Shown: one piece after another, positions 24,676 through 33,902 of the stretch
Layout of the letters: each line of letters opens with the position of its first letter
Numbering within the stretch: position 1 is the first letter of the stretch
Source: Segetibacter sp. 3557_3
GTDB lineage: Bacteria; Bacteroidota; Bacteroidia; Chitinophagales; Chitinophagaceae
Assembly: GCF_004354985.1 (NCBI RefSeq)
Contig: NZ_SMSK01000004.1
Location: 1-64,000 of the forward strand
Length of the DNA stretch: 64,000 nt
Reading direction: 5' to 3'
Position numbers and translations under genes: made by a program
The notes under the pieces: model-generated
What the model was told of the DNA's origin: nothing
Seen by the model: the letters and a program-made list of their open reading frames with translations, nothing else
The model's database searches: none

Positions 24676-27600
24676 ATGAAAAAATTGCTACAGCTACTGA
24701 CCACCTTATTGCTGCTGATAGTTTTGCTGCCATGCGGAGTGATGGCCCAGCAGAGAAGCATCAGCGGCACAGTAAGTGCGGAGAACCAAAATCCTTTGGA
24801 AGGAGTCACGATTACTGTTAAAAACACTAACCGGGTTACACAAACCGATGCTAGCGGTCATTTCAGCATCCAGGCTGCTACAGGCGAAATTTTAGTGCTC
24901 ACCTATACTGGCTACGAACCACAAGAATTGACAGTAAACAACAGTTCTGTTGTTTCCGCTACCTTAAGGAGCTCAGGCAACGCTTTGGGTGAAGTGGTAG
25001 TAACTGCCTTAGGTATCAAGAGGGAGCGAAAGGCGCTGGGCTATTCAGTTTCTGAATTGAGTGCCCAGGAATTGATGAAAAATAAAAATACCAATGTCGT
25101 TAACTCTTTAGCCGGTAAAGTTCCCGGTGTAAACGTTACGCAATTTAGCGGTGCACCAGGGGCCGGAGCATCTATAACTATTCGTGGCGGTAATTCTACC
25201 TCCGATGGCAGGCAGAACCAGCCCTTATTTGTCGTTGATGGGATAATATATGATAACTCAACTTCAGTTACCGGGAACTCCGGTACCGATGGACTAACCC
25301 GCAGTAATACAACCTACTCCAACCGGGTTATGGACATCAACCCGGAAGATATAGAAAGTTTGTCGGTTTTGAAAGGTGCTGCGGCAGCCGCACTGTATGG
25401 ATCAAGAGCAGCAGACGGTGTTGTCATTATTACTACCAAGCGAGGTGTAGAAGGTCAAGTAACTGTTAGTGTTAATAGTAAGATAAGCAATTCCTGGGCG
25501 AACAAGTTGCCCGAGGTTCAAACCAGTTTCGGACCCGGTCTCTATGCAAGTAATGGGGTTTTCAATAATATCACTCCTACTCAAAATGCTTTGAATGTAC
25601 CTCAATTCAATTCCTGGGGACAAAAACTTACACCAGCAGATACGCTGTACGACAATATTGGCAATTTCTTTCAGCACGGCATTGTGTATGATAATAACGT
25701 AAACGTTTCCGGTGGTTCAAAAAACGGCTCTTTTTATTTATCCGGATCTAACTTTAAGCAAACCGGTATCGTTCCAAACACAGGTTTCGACAAAACCACC
25801 TTTCGATTTAATGCCGAACAGAAATACGGGCGGCTGACACTGAATGCAAACGCCGCCTATTCGATTGCCAATACGGAAAGAACGTTAACCACAGCCGGCT
25901 TATACAGTGGTGGTGGCAACGGAGCAATGGGGGCTGTTTATAGTTGGCCGCAAACGTTGAATATCCAGAATTATAAAAATCCGAATGGGACACAATACCG
26001 CAGATTTGCCGGCTCCATTCCCCTGGAAAACGATATAGACAATCCTTACTGGATCATCAATGAAGATAAATTAACGTCGAAAACCAGCCGTTTCACGGGA
26101 GCTATAAATGGCAATTTTAAAATCACCAGTTGGTGGGACATTACTTCACGCCTGGGTTATGACCAGTACTCCACCAACGACTATACTTATATTGCCCCGG
26201 GGTCTGCAGTCAGCCCCTTATACCAGAACGGGCGTTTAAGTAAAGATTTGCTTAGCTACACCTTCATCAACACCACGGTGATGAGTAACTTTCATAAGAG
26301 CTTTGGCGATTTCGATACGCGGGTCATGATAGGAACAACTTCTGAAAATACGGAGATCATCAGTCAAAATCATTGGGGGTACAACTTTACTACTCCGGGT
26401 ACAATCAGCCTGAGTAATATGGCGTCAACAAACCAATTCTTTAAGGATGGCACAACGAGGAAGCGCCTGGTAGGAGCCTATGGAGAAGTGGGTGTATCTT
26501 ACAAAGACCTCATTTACCTTACTGCAACAGGGCGAAACGACTGGTCATCTACATTGCCAATCGAGAACAGATCCTATTTCTATCCTTCTATCAGTGGTTC
26601 TTTTATTTTTTCTCAATTGCTGCCAAGGAACAGTATCCTTTCCTTTGGAAAAGTACGGGCTAGCTGGGCCCAGGTTGGTAAAGATGCAAATGCTTACGCC
26701 ACGCTTACCTATGTTAATAGTCCGTATACCATAGGGAACATGACGGCAATCGGTAACCAGTATACGAGCGGTAATGCTGCTTTAAAACCGGAGATCCAGA
26801 GATCCTGGGAAGTTGGAGGAGAGTTCAGGTTTCTGAAGGGTCGTATTGGTTTGGATTATACTTACTACCATACTGAAACAGCAAACCAGATTGCGCAGCC
26901 CCGTTTATCTAACGCAAGCGGATATATCCTGACGTCTATCAACTCGGGCTCGGTAATCAACAAGGGTATGGAAATCGCGCTTAGCGGTAAACCGGTCGTC
27001 GGAAAGGATTTTGGATGGGATGCAACGTTGAATTTCTCCTATAACAAGGGCAGATTAGGCGCCTTTCTACCTGGAGTAAGCTATTTCTATCCTACCGATG
27101 CCCAATTCGGATTAATAAGGGCAGCATCGATTCCTAATGGTGGTTATTTTCTTGGCCTGATCACGGCCCCTAACGGCGTGTTCTTACGTGAAAAAGATGC
27201 AAAAGGGAACGAAATTCCTGACGGGCGCTACCAGGTAGATCCAACAACCGGGTTATATAAGGTTAATCCTAACCCTGTGATTGTCGGTAACCGCGAACCT
27301 GATTTCATCGCCGGTTTTAATAATACTTTTCGTTATAAAAGGGCTACGTTGTCATTCCTTCTCGACATTCGAAAAGGAGGAGACATCTTTAACGGTACTG
27401 AATATGCTTTGGTCACAAACGGGTTAAGCAAAAAAACGCTGCTCAACGACCGCCAATCAGTAACCGTTACCGGGGTCAACAGCCAGACAGGAGCCGAATT
27501 TACGCAAACCTACAATGCAAATCAGTCGTACCCCATCGGAACAACAACGCAAACCGGTACTTATCTCATTCAACAGTACTGGCAAAACTATGCTGCTAAT

Positions 27601-27873
27601 TCTTCTAATTTCATTACCTCGGTGAACTGGCTGAAACTGCGTTCTGTAACGTTAACGTATGATTTCAGTAGTATTTTAGGAAATCAAAAAGTGTTTAAAG
27701 GAATATCAGCAACAGCAATGGGCACCAACTTGTTTACATGGACAAATTACAAGGGGATGGATCCTGAAGTAAGTGCAGCAGGTGGAACAGGCGGCTCTGG
27801 CTCTACAGGCATTGACTACCTGGGAGTGCCTGCTGTAGCAAGTTTAACGTTCGGATTAAACCTCACCTTTTAA
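24676..27873 (+). CDS. SusC/RagA-family TonB-linked outer membrane protein
   Basis: A 1065-residue outer-membrane nutrient channel. The signal peptide ends after GVMAQ (residue 25). It is followed by a carboxypeptidase-regulatory-like domain (GTVSAENQNPLEGVTITV, about 30-110), the plug domain with the SusC signature (GEVVVTALGIKRERKALGYS to DGRQNQPLFVVDGI, about 115-225) and a large beta-barrel ending SLTFGLNLTF. With the SusD-like lipoprotein 17 bp downstream it forms a lid-and-barrel complex that imports oligomers using TonB energy. No glycoside hydrolase, sulfatase, peptidase or anti-sigma regulator is attached, so the cargo (glycan or peptide) is unknown. Confidence 0.95.
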   Translation: MKKLLQLLTTLLLLIVLLPCGVMAQQRSISGTVSAENQNPLEGVTITVKNTNRVTQTDASGHFSIQAATGEILVLTYTGYEPQELTVNNSSVVSATLRSSGNALGEVVVTALGIKRERKALGYSVSELSAQELMKNKNTNVVNSLAGKVPGVNVTQFSGAPGAGASITIRGGNSTSDGRQNQPLFVVDGIIYDNSTSVTGNSGTDGLTRSNTTYSNRVMDINPEDIESLSVLKGAAAAALYGSRAADGVVIITTKRGVEGQVTVSVNSKISNSWANKLPEVQTSFGPGLYASNGVFNNITPTQNALNVPQFNSWGQKLTPADTLYDNIGNFFQHGIVYDNNVNVSGGSKNGSFYLSGSNFKQTGIVPNTGFDKTTFRFNAEQKYGRLTLNANAAYSIANTERTLTTAGLYSGGGNGAMGAVYSWPQTLNIQNYKNPNGTQYRRFAGSIPLENDIDNPYWIINEDKLTSKTSRFTGAINGNFKITSWWDITSRLGYDQYSTNDYTYIAPGSAVSPLYQNGRLSKDLLSYTFINTTVMSNFHKSFGDFDTRVMIGTTSENTEIISQNHWGYNFTTPGTISLSNMASTNQFFKDGTTRKRLVGAYGEVGVSYKDLIYLTATGRNDWSSTLPIENRSYFYPSISGSFIFSQLLPRNSILSFGKVRASWAQVGKDANAYATLTYVNSPYTIGNMTAIGNQYTSGNAALKPEIQRSWEVGGEFRFLKGRIGLDYTYYHTETANQIAQPRLSNASGYILTSINSGSVINKGMEIALSGKPVVGKDFGWDATLNFSYNKGRLGAFLPGVSYFYPTDAQFGLIRAASIPNGGYFLGLITAPNGVFLREKDAKGNEIPDGRYQVDPTTGLYKVNPNPVIVGNREPDFIAGFNNTFRYKRATLSFLLDIRKGGDIFNGTEYALVTNGLSKKTLLNDRQSVTVTGVNSQTGAEFTQTYNANQSYPIGTTTQTGTYLIQQYWQNYAANSSNFITSVNWLKLRSVTLTYDFSSILGNQKVFKGISATAMGTNLFTWTNYKGMDPEVSAAGGTGGSGSTGIDYLGVPAVASLTFGLNLTF

Positions 27874-27890
27874 TTAGTGAAAATTACATT

Positions 27891-29876
27891 ATGAAAAAGT
27901 TACAATACATTATACTGGGCTCGGTACTCCTGCTAAGTTTGGCCTCATGCAAAAAATTTCTCGATGTCAATACCGATCCGGATAATCCAAACAATGCAAC
28001 GATAGCGGTTCAAAACAGGTTGCCCTGGATCGAGCATTTTTACCAGTACACATCCGGCGTGGCTAATTTTCGAACTGCTGCCGCAGCCGGCGTATATTAT
28101 AGCAACAGTGCCACCGGCAACGCATTGAGCACAACATGGATCGCACACACAGGTAATACTACCCCGTACCAGACGTGGTTTGTGGAGGTAGCGTCTAACC
28201 TGAACGATATGTATAATACTGCGCAGAAAAATGGTGCATACCACTATATGGCTGCGGCCGACGTGTTTCATGCATTGGGCTTTATGCAAATGCTGGATAT
28301 ATATGGAGAAATGCCTTACACACAGGCATTAGCCGGGAACCCCAGCCCTAGTTATGATGATGGCAAAACAATCTATTACGGCTGCATGGCCAAATTGAAT
28401 GAAGCCATCAGCTTATTTGGCAGAACCCAGGAGGCTTCAGCTCCGTCGCTCGGAACCGGGGATTTGTGGAATGGGGGTGACGTAAACAAGTGGATAAAAC
28501 TATGCTGGGGATTGAAAGCCCGCTACATGCTGAAACTATCCAAAAAAACGGACCTGTATAATGCTGATTCTATTTTGTATTGTTTGTCTAGAGCCCCGCA
28601 ATCTAATGCCGAGAACACCGTAGGACCGGGCTTCAACAACAGTACGGTGACCGACTATTTACTCGGTGACCCTGTTGTAACCAATGGCAACTTCGACTAT
28701 GCGGCTTATGGCAGTAACCAACGCATTTCCCAGTACTATTACAACTTGCTCACCAACATGCGTGGCTCCGGAGTGGTTGATCCCCGTATGAGCAAAATTG
28801 TGCCTGCTTCTATGGCGAATGTGCGACTTGATGCCAGCGGTAAGGTTATATCATACACCTGGAACCGTTCAATAGGGGTTGATACTTATGGTCCGTCAGT
28901 CCGCCTGGTCAAAGGTGGCGCCACTTCTATTGTAACCCCAGCTTATGCTGCTGCCAATACCAATGTAACTTATGCTATCGCTGATGCAACAGAACGTGCA
29001 AACTTCATTGCGGCCCAGGTTGCTTCAGGTCGTACGTACACGACCAGCGGCAACAACGTAACGGTAACCTATAGGGCTGGTTCCATCTTTATAAATAGTA
29101 CCAACTATCTCTATGCCGGAGACACTGTTTATGTAAACCTGCGTAGCAGTGCTTTGGCTACATCAGGCATAGCAGCACAACCTGCCACAGACGTTAACTG
29201 GTACCCTTCAGCTGCAGCCTATGCTGCTGGCGTCGTTGGTTCTACCGGCTCCTTCCAGGTTCGTCCTGTCTCCGACCAGGAAATATTAACCTATCATGAG
29301 ATGCTGTTTATCAAGGCTGAAGTGTCGCTGAGAAAAGGCGACAACGCAACTGCGCTTATCGCATACAAGGGGGCTATCCAGGCGCACATGGATATGATGC
29401 AGGCCAAGCTCAACCAGTGGAAAGGTAGCGGTTATGCGGCTACAAATCCCGATATGGCACCCATGGACCAGGCCGACATTAATGCCTATCTTCAAAGTAA
29501 TGCTGTTGCCCAGGGAGGTTTAACCATGTCAGACATCATGTTGCAAAAATGGGTGGCCATGGGTTGCAGTATCGAAAACTGGAACGATATGCGCCGGTTC
29601 AATTTTAGTGCTGGTAATGTTGGCGGCTTTGGAGTCGTTTATCCCGGGTATGATCGGGGACCCCTGTTTGCTGGTACGTCCCTGTATATTGGTGGTTCCA
29701 AAACGGATGTCAGGTACTGGCAACGCCGTTGGGCACTACCGACAACGCTTGAACAAAATTACAATGGAGCAAATGCGCTTGCCATGAATCCCCACGCTGG
29801 TGAACCTGGTATCTGGAGTATGCCTGTCTGGTGGGACTGCGCAACAGATGAGGAATACTATGGATACCTCAAATAA
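27891..29876 (+). CDS. SusD/RagB-family outer membrane lipoprotein
   Basis: A 661-residue surface lipoprotein that captures substrate for the SusC channel. The lipobox is LASC (lipidated Cys about residue 20), followed by KKFLDVNTDPDNPNNAT, typical of the SusD-like family with the long N-terminal segment. Helical TPR-like regions contain DVFHALGFMQMLDIYGEMPY and, near the end, SDQEILTYHEMLFIKAEVSL and IENWNDMRRFNF. The protein is longer than usual (around 500-550) because of a Thr/Ala/Val-rich stretch at about residues 340-460. It is co-transcribed with susC and ends before a strong terminator. Confidence 0.93.
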   Translation: MKKLQYIILGSVLLLSLASCKKFLDVNTDPDNPNNATIAVQNRLPWIEHFYQYTSGVANFRTAAAAGVYYSNSATGNALSTTWIAHTGNTTPYQTWFVEVASNLNDMYNTAQKNGAYHYMAAADVFHALGFMQMLDIYGEMPYTQALAGNPSPSYDDGKTIYYGCMAKLNEAISLFGRTQEASAPSLGTGDLWNGGDVNKWIKLCWGLKARYMLKLSKKTDLYNADSILYCLSRAPQSNAENTVGPGFNNSTVTDYLLGDPVVTNGNFDYAAYGSNQRISQYYYNLLTNMRGSGVVDPRMSKIVPASMANVRLDASGKVISYTWNRSIGVDTYGPSVRLVKGGATSIVTPAYAAANTNVTYAIADATERANFIAAQVASGRTYTTSGNNVTVTYRAGSIFINSTNYLYAGDTVYVNLRSSALATSGIAAQPATDVNWYPSAAAYAAGVVGSTGSFQVRPVSDQEILTYHEMLFIKAEVSLRKGDNATALIAYKGAIQAHMDMMQAKLNQWKGSGYAATNPDMAPMDQADINAYLQSNAVAQGGLTMSDIMLQKWVAMGCSIENWNDMRRFNFSAGNVGGFGVVYPGYDRGPLFAGTSLYIGGSKTDVRYWQRRWALPTTLEQNYNGANALAMNPHAGEPGIWSMPVWWDCATDEEYYGYLK

Positions 29877-29906
29877 TAGTGCGCCGTATTAGACCGGCGT
29901 TATTGC

Positions 29907-29939
29907 AAAGGCTGCTCGAAATTGTTTAAGCAGCCTTTT
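29907..29939 (+). terminator. Rho-independent terminator after the SusCD operon
   Basis: AAAGGCTGCT (29907-29916) pairs with AGCAGCCTTT (29929-29938), 12-base spacer, then TTATTT. Confidence 0.85.
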
Positions 29940-30239
29940 ATTTACCCGTTAGAAAGGCAAATGCGACTTTTATACTGCACATCGTGCTGCATAAGATATT
30001 TTCTTTTTTGGGCCGGGCGGAATTACTGCTATCGACATCGTTGCGTCGCACACTTGTACAGCATAATATCTATTCCCCGCAGTTCAGGCCATAGCAGCGC
30101 AAAACATCCTAACAATGGTTTGCGAGCGACAACAATGTCGTGCGTCATCCTGAATTCAGTTCAGGATCCCCTGGCATAACATTCCCATCCAGGTTCGTGA
30201 ATATGAGTTATTGCAACTTTTTTTATTTGAACTCGGGAT

Positions 30240-30400
30240 TACAATTCTGCACTAATGATATTTTCTCTTCCTTTTTGCTTGTCCAAAAAGGAAGGCAAAA
30301 AAGACAGCCGGCGATAAAAACGGCCTATCGCCGGCGGGGTTCCCTGATTTGGCTTTAGTACTACTGTGGTGAAGGGCAGTTGAGCCTTGATGGGTTCACG
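30240..30400 (+). repeat. Structured dispersed repeat, copy D (minimal form)
   Basis: First hairpin TTCCTTTTTG / CAAAAAGGAA as in copy B. Second hairpin GCCGGCGATA (30307-30316) / TATCGCCGGC (30326-30335), perfect, loop AAAACGGCC. Compared with copy B the stem differs at four base pairs and every change is compensated on the other arm. The tail GGGGTTCCCTGATTTGGC... is conserved. Confidence 0.8.
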
Positions 30401-30544
30401 ACTGTAATGACATCGTGCATGGAAATTTCGTCTTACGTCATATTGAACTCGATTAAGTATCCCCTGGCAAAACATTCAACTAAAGGTTCGTGCATGTGAA
30501 CCCTTGCGACCCTTTCCGATCCTGTGTGGGATTACGGCTGTTCG

Positions 30545-30822
30545 CCAAAAGCAATTCTCTCTTACTTTTTGCTTGCCCAGCTGCGCCAGTCCGACGCCCG
30601 CCCGGATGTACCCGGGTTCGGACGGGGGCTTGACCCCCGCCAGCTGACCCGTAAGCCTCATTGCGGGGCATGCAATTGGAAGGCAAGAAAGATCCCCAAC
30701 AACGTTGGGGAGGAACAACAACAGCCCCCGTCCGACTGGAGTCATCCGGGCGGGTGTTCCCGGCAGGGGTTCTTCGATTTAGCTTTTGTACTACTGTGGT
30801 TAAGAGCAGTTGTTCCTTGATG
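30545..30822 (+). repeat. Structured dispersed repeat, copy E (long form)
   Basis: CTTACTTTTTGCTTGCCC start, nested CGGACGGG inserts, CCCCAAC/GTTGGGG hairpin, GGAACA (30712-30717) / TGTTCC (30755-30760) stem around AACAACAGCC plus a nested palindrome, then the conserved tail to GTTCCTTGATGG. Directly abuts copy F. Confidence 0.75.
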
Positions 30823-30824
30823 GA

Positions 30825-31020
30825 ATTTCTTCGTTCCTTTTTGCTTGCCCCCCGCCAGCTAACACGCAAGCCTTGTAGCGGGGCAGGCAACAGGAATCAA
30901 AAAGGGCCGCCACAACGATAACAGCCTCCGCCCGGCTGTGCTAGTCGGACGGGCGTTGTGGCGAGTTCCCTGATTTAGCTTTTGTACTACTGTGGTTAAG
31001 AGCAGTTGTTCCTTGATGAG
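30825..31020 (+). repeat. Structured dispersed repeat, copy F
   Basis: Perfect 10-bp stem CGCCACAACG (30908-30917) / CGTTGTGGCG (30954-30963). Its loop contains ATAACAGCC followed by a nested 27-bp TCCGCCC...GGACGGG palindrome. First stem GCCCCCCGCCAG...GCGGGGCAGGC. Tail conserved. Confidence 0.8.
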
Positions 31021-31107
31021 TTCCCGACTAACATACAATTCATGCACGTTAACTATCTCCTGCATCAATCGAAATTAGGTCAGGATGCCTGGCATGACAT
31101 CCAGTAC

Positions 31108-31262
31108 TCGCTACGATGTTTTTGCTTCATGTCGGAAGCGTGATGCGGTGGACCGGCCTTAGGGAAGCGGCGTTAAGAAAATGGATCAGTGCAGGCGTAA
31201 AAATGAATAGTTGATACATCAGCCGGGATTTATTCACCGCCTGTAAGTCGCACAGTGCTCGG
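31108..31262 (+). repeat. 130-bp direct repeat, second copy
   Basis: Counterpart of 18845-18985, same orientation, sharing GGCGTTAAGAAAATGGATCA and CTGTAAGTCGCACAGTGC-type blocks. Confidence 0.6.
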
Positions 31263-31332
31263 AAGTATTCTTCCGTTGTAGCTTATTCATTTTAGCCGGG
31301 GCAGATCCATTTTTAGCCAGGCTTCCCTACAG

Positions 31333-31375
31333 CCTTGATCTTTTTGTTTCTTTTTGCATCAAGGCAAAAAGAAAA
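31333..31375. repeat. CCTTGATCTTTTTG hairpin repeat
   Basis: CCTTGATCTTTTTGTTTCTT followed by TTTTTGCATCAAGGCAAAAAG: CCTTGAT and CTTTTTG pair with ATCAAGG and CAAAAAG. A second member is at 32168-32215. This CATCAAGGC hairpin is, from memory, common between genes in Bacteroidota. Confidence 0.55.
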
Positions 31376-31574
31376 GCAAAACATCAATGGCTATTGTATC
31401 GGACGTCATCCTGAACTCGGTTCAGGATCCCTTGGCACAACATCCCAATTTGCAAGTGTACACATCTTAAGCAATTCGTAAGTCATCCTGAATTCAGTTC
31501 AGGATTCCGTGGCAAGACATCCTTATGAAGGTTCGTGCACCTTAACTTATCTGAGCATTTTCATATTCGATACA

Positions 31575-31800
31575 GGATTACGGCTGTGCCCGCCAGGCAA
31601 TTCTTCATCCTTTTTTGCTTGCCCCCCGCCAGCCAACCTCGACCCTTATAGCGGGGCAGGCAACAGGAACAAAAAGGGCAGCCACAACGATAACAGCCTC
31701 CGCCCGGCTGCGCCAGTCGGACGGGCGTTGTGGCAAGATCCCTGATTTAGCTTTTGCACTACTGTGGTGAAGGGCAGCGGTTCCTTGATGGGTTCACGAC
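31575..31800 (+). repeat. Structured dispersed repeat, copy G
   Basis: Perfect 9-bp stem GCCACAACG (31681-31689) / CGTTGTGGC (31726-31734) around ATAACAGCC plus a nested CGGACGGG palindrome. First stem contains CCCCCCGCCAGCC and GCGGGGCAGGC. Tail CCCTGATTTAGCTTTTGCAC, then GTGGTGAAGGGCAGCGGTTC. Confidence 0.8.
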
Positions 31801-32167
31801 AAGTATAACGTTTGTTGGACCAATATGCCTTCTCTTGCTTTTTGCTTATCTCTTTCAAGTGTGCGTCGGTTTATCGCTGCATGGCTGCTCTGGTTGACTT
31901 TTGCAGTTATGTAGTGGAGGGGCATTGCGGCTCCCTTATTCCTTAAGTAAAATAATCTTGACACCTTACGTCGGAGATTACGCTTCGATCTTCGCTCAAA
32001 AGGCCTTATAAAAATGGCGTTAAGAAAATTGTTCAATGTTTCGTTAAGCAGCGAAAATGATCAATAACTATTCTCTGATATTCACAAGTCTTCATCGAAG
32101 GATAACAAGGAGCTTGGCTTTAGCTTTTTCGCTGTAGAGACATGGAACAATTTTTAGCGCATTTTTA

Positions 32168-32215
32168 TACAGCCTTGATTTTTCTTTGGTTACTTTCTTT
32201 GCATCAAGGCAAAGA
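32168..32215. repeat. CCTTGATTTTTCTTTGG hairpin repeat
   Basis: CCTTGATTTTTCTTTGGTTA then CTTTCTTTGCATCAAGGCAA: the outer arms CCTTGAT and ATCAAGG pair, as do CTTTCTTTG and CAAAGAAAG, giving two overlapping hairpins. Sister of 31333-31375. Confidence 0.55.
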
Positions 32216-32403
32216 AAGTGACACGACCAGATTTGTTGAAAGCTGAAACTATCAACGATGTCTCTGCTACACGTTTTTCTCAGTTTGTCCGCTGCATCGC
32301 GACAGGGTTTACTTAGTTCATAATACTACTGTGCTGAAGCAGTCGTTCCTTGCGGATGTTCGTGTTGATCAAGAGGACACGAAAAACACTTTGCGATGCA
32401 AGG

Positions 32404-32586
32404 TCAGTTTCTTGGCCTTCGCACCACCTCATACACCATCCGTCCAATCGCCGCAATAAACAAAGCTGACCCTATACCAACAAGAACGTTTGATGCCGTC
32501 TGCCAATGCACTAATTTCAATAGTGAGCCGACAATGGTTAAGGCAATGGATATAAATAATAATTTCATCCCTATGTTACTTTGCAT
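32404..32586 (-). CDS. Small two-helix membrane protein, GldL-N-terminus-like
   Basis: A 60-residue protein with two hydrophobic helices (LLFISIALTIVGSLLKL and VLVGIGSALFIAAIGRMVY) separated by a short HWQ turn, and a positively charged tail (VRRPRN). LLKLVHW is reminiscent of the first helices of GldL-like motility proteins and many small Bacteroidota membrane proteins, but the cytoplasmic part is absent. ATG at 32586; a second ATG six codons in is possible. Function unknown. Confidence 0.55.
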   Translation of the reverse strand: MQSNIGMKLLFISIALTIVGSLLKLVHWQTASNVLVGIGSALFIAAIGRMVYEVVRRPRN

Positions 32587-32609
32587 AATGAATACTTTCT
32601 TTTTAAAAT

Positions 32610-32640
32610 GTAAACTCCGGAACCCGAGCCCGGAGTTTAC
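32610..32640 (-). terminator. Perfect 11-bp inverted repeat, probable terminator
   Basis: GTAAACTCCGG (32610-32620) / CCGGAGTTTAC (32630-32640) with a 9-base loop. On the minus strand it is followed by ATTTTAAAAAG. It lies 140 bp downstream of the Cys-rich lipoprotein gene and just upstream of the small membrane protein, so it could end transcription of the former. Confidence 0.6.
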
Positions 32641-32781
32641 TGACTTAAAATTTGACGAGTTTTATTTTAAACAATTGACAAACGCGATGATGCGACAACA
32701 CTTACGCATAACTCTCAATTCATAACTCATAACTGTTGTCGCTCATAACTCTTAACTTCTCCAGCCACTCAACATAATTCT

Positions 32782-33444
32782 TCAGTCCGCTGCGCGACAA
32801 CTACACGCAATAGAAATCAAAACAGGAATGTGTGGATTAGTAGCAATCGCGATACAGGAAACAAAGGAGTCGCAGAATTCGTCGCTTTCCGCATTGTAGC
32901 ACTGGGCGAAGGTTTCTCCGGCTTCCCGTTGGCAAAACCCCGAGCCGCCGTGGTATTCCTTAGCAAAATATATCTTGTACTCAGGTCCGGTCATTGCCCG
33001 GATGGTGCGTTTGCCATCTTCATAATCGATGATGATCGCTTCATTATCTTTCCATAGCCCAATCGAACCATTCTGGTTGTCTTTCATCTTTCTGCTGAAC
33101 AGCACTTCGGTGGTGGCGATGCCACCGTGGAGCTTTACACCGTAGTATTGATCCCGGTCTTTTAGTTTAACGACATACACCTGTACGTCTTCAGTGCGCG
33201 AACGAAATACCTGCACCTGGCTATGATCAAGCGACGATGCAAGCCTGGCATACATGGGGCTGTTTTTCGCCCCGGATTGCATCAGGTTTAGGTTAGCCAC
33301 ACCGGCTAACATGCCATACGGTAAAGCAGGTTTAACTATGGGTACATCCTTTTGCCGGTTGCAGGCAATGGCAACTATAAAGGCAATAATAAAAGGCAAC
33401 CAGCCAAATGATAATATGCGGGAAAGGGATTGTGGTTTGTACAT
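32782..33444 (-). CDS. Lipoprotein with a cysteine-rich C-terminus
   Basis: A 220-residue protein with an N-terminal hydrophobic segment (WLPFIIAFIVAIAC) whose last residue is a plausible lipidated cysteine (about residue 28). The middle (MYARLASSLDHSQVQVFRSR, VYVVKLKDRDQYYGVKLHGG) looks like a beta-rich domain. The last about 55 residues carry six cysteines (GFCQREAGETFAQCY, EFCDSFVSC, ACSC), which could form disulfides outside the cytoplasm. No family is recognised. A probable terminator follows on the same strand. Confidence 0.7.
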   Translation of the reverse strand: MYKPQSLSRILSFGWLPFIIAFIVAIACNRQKDVPIVKPALPYGMLAGVANLNLMQSGAKNSPMYARLASSLDHSQVQVFRSRTEDVQVYVVKLKDRDQYYGVKLHGGIATTEVLFSRKMKDNQNGSIGLWKDNEAIIIDYEDGKRTIRAMTGPEYKIYFAKEYHGGSGFCQREAGETFAQCYNAESDEFCDSFVSCIAIATNPHIPVLISIACSCRAAD

Positions 33445-33890
33445 GTTGTTATTTGTTTGTAGTGAATGTTATGATTAAGCAGAACAATAGGTAACTATGG
33501 AACACGGATGACACGGGTTGGAGGGATGGTTGTGGATATTGTCTGTGAAGTAGGGGCAGGCGCGCTACCATTTATCACAATGTTTTTGGTATACCATGGC
33601 GAGGTCCAAACTTTGAGAATGAGCTCACTAAAAAATCCTCTGTGATCCATTCCATCCGCGTTATCCGTGTTCCAACTATCCGTTCTACCCGTGTTATCCG
33701 TGTGCCATTACCTTATGGCGGAATGCTGGAATGAAAGAAGGGTAGATGCATGTGCAATTATTTGCAACGAAATAACCGCCGCCACCCTGCATATTATATT
33801 TCTACGAGAACTAAAAAATGCAAACGGAGACCATATTTTACCACGTCAGAACACGGGTAAAAGGCAGTATAAAAACACCCTCAAACTATC
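33445..33890. repeat. Intergenic region with ATCCGTGTTC inverted repeats
   Basis: GGAACACGGATGACACGGGT (33498-33517) faces GTTATCCGTGTTCC (33660-33673) and CCCGTGTTATCCGTGTGCC (33690-33708). Inverted ATCCGTGTTATCCGTGTTCC-type blocks around about 150 bp of unique sequence resemble the design of the AATCCTG units. No gene seen. Confidence 0.5.
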
Positions 33891-33898
33891 TATATTTG
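33891..33898 (+). promoter_or_regulatory. -7 element TATATTTG directly before an XRE gene
   Basis: TATATTTG fits the Bacteroidota -7 consensus TAnnTTTG exactly and ends only 4 bp before the ATG at 33903. A TTTG -33 box at the right distance is not evident. If used, the transcript would have almost no leader. Confidence 0.35.
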
Positions 33899-33902
33899 TT
33901 GC

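Larger units (their letters stand above)
29940..32403. other. 2.5-kb gene-free mosaic of dispersed repeats
   Basis: In order: a GTGCGACGCAACG-family copy (30004-30060, inverted); a GTCATCCTGAATTCAGTTCA palindrome block (30144-30200); structured repeats D, E, F; the 130-bp repeat (31108-31262); a CATCAAGGC-type hairpin (31333-31375); two more GTCATCCTGAA blocks (31405 and 31492); structured repeat G (31575-31805); a decayed relative (31820-31940); another CATCAAGGC hairpin (32168-32215); and a decayed structured-repeat tail (about 32318-32365). No gene is supported anywhere in it. Confidence 0.7.
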
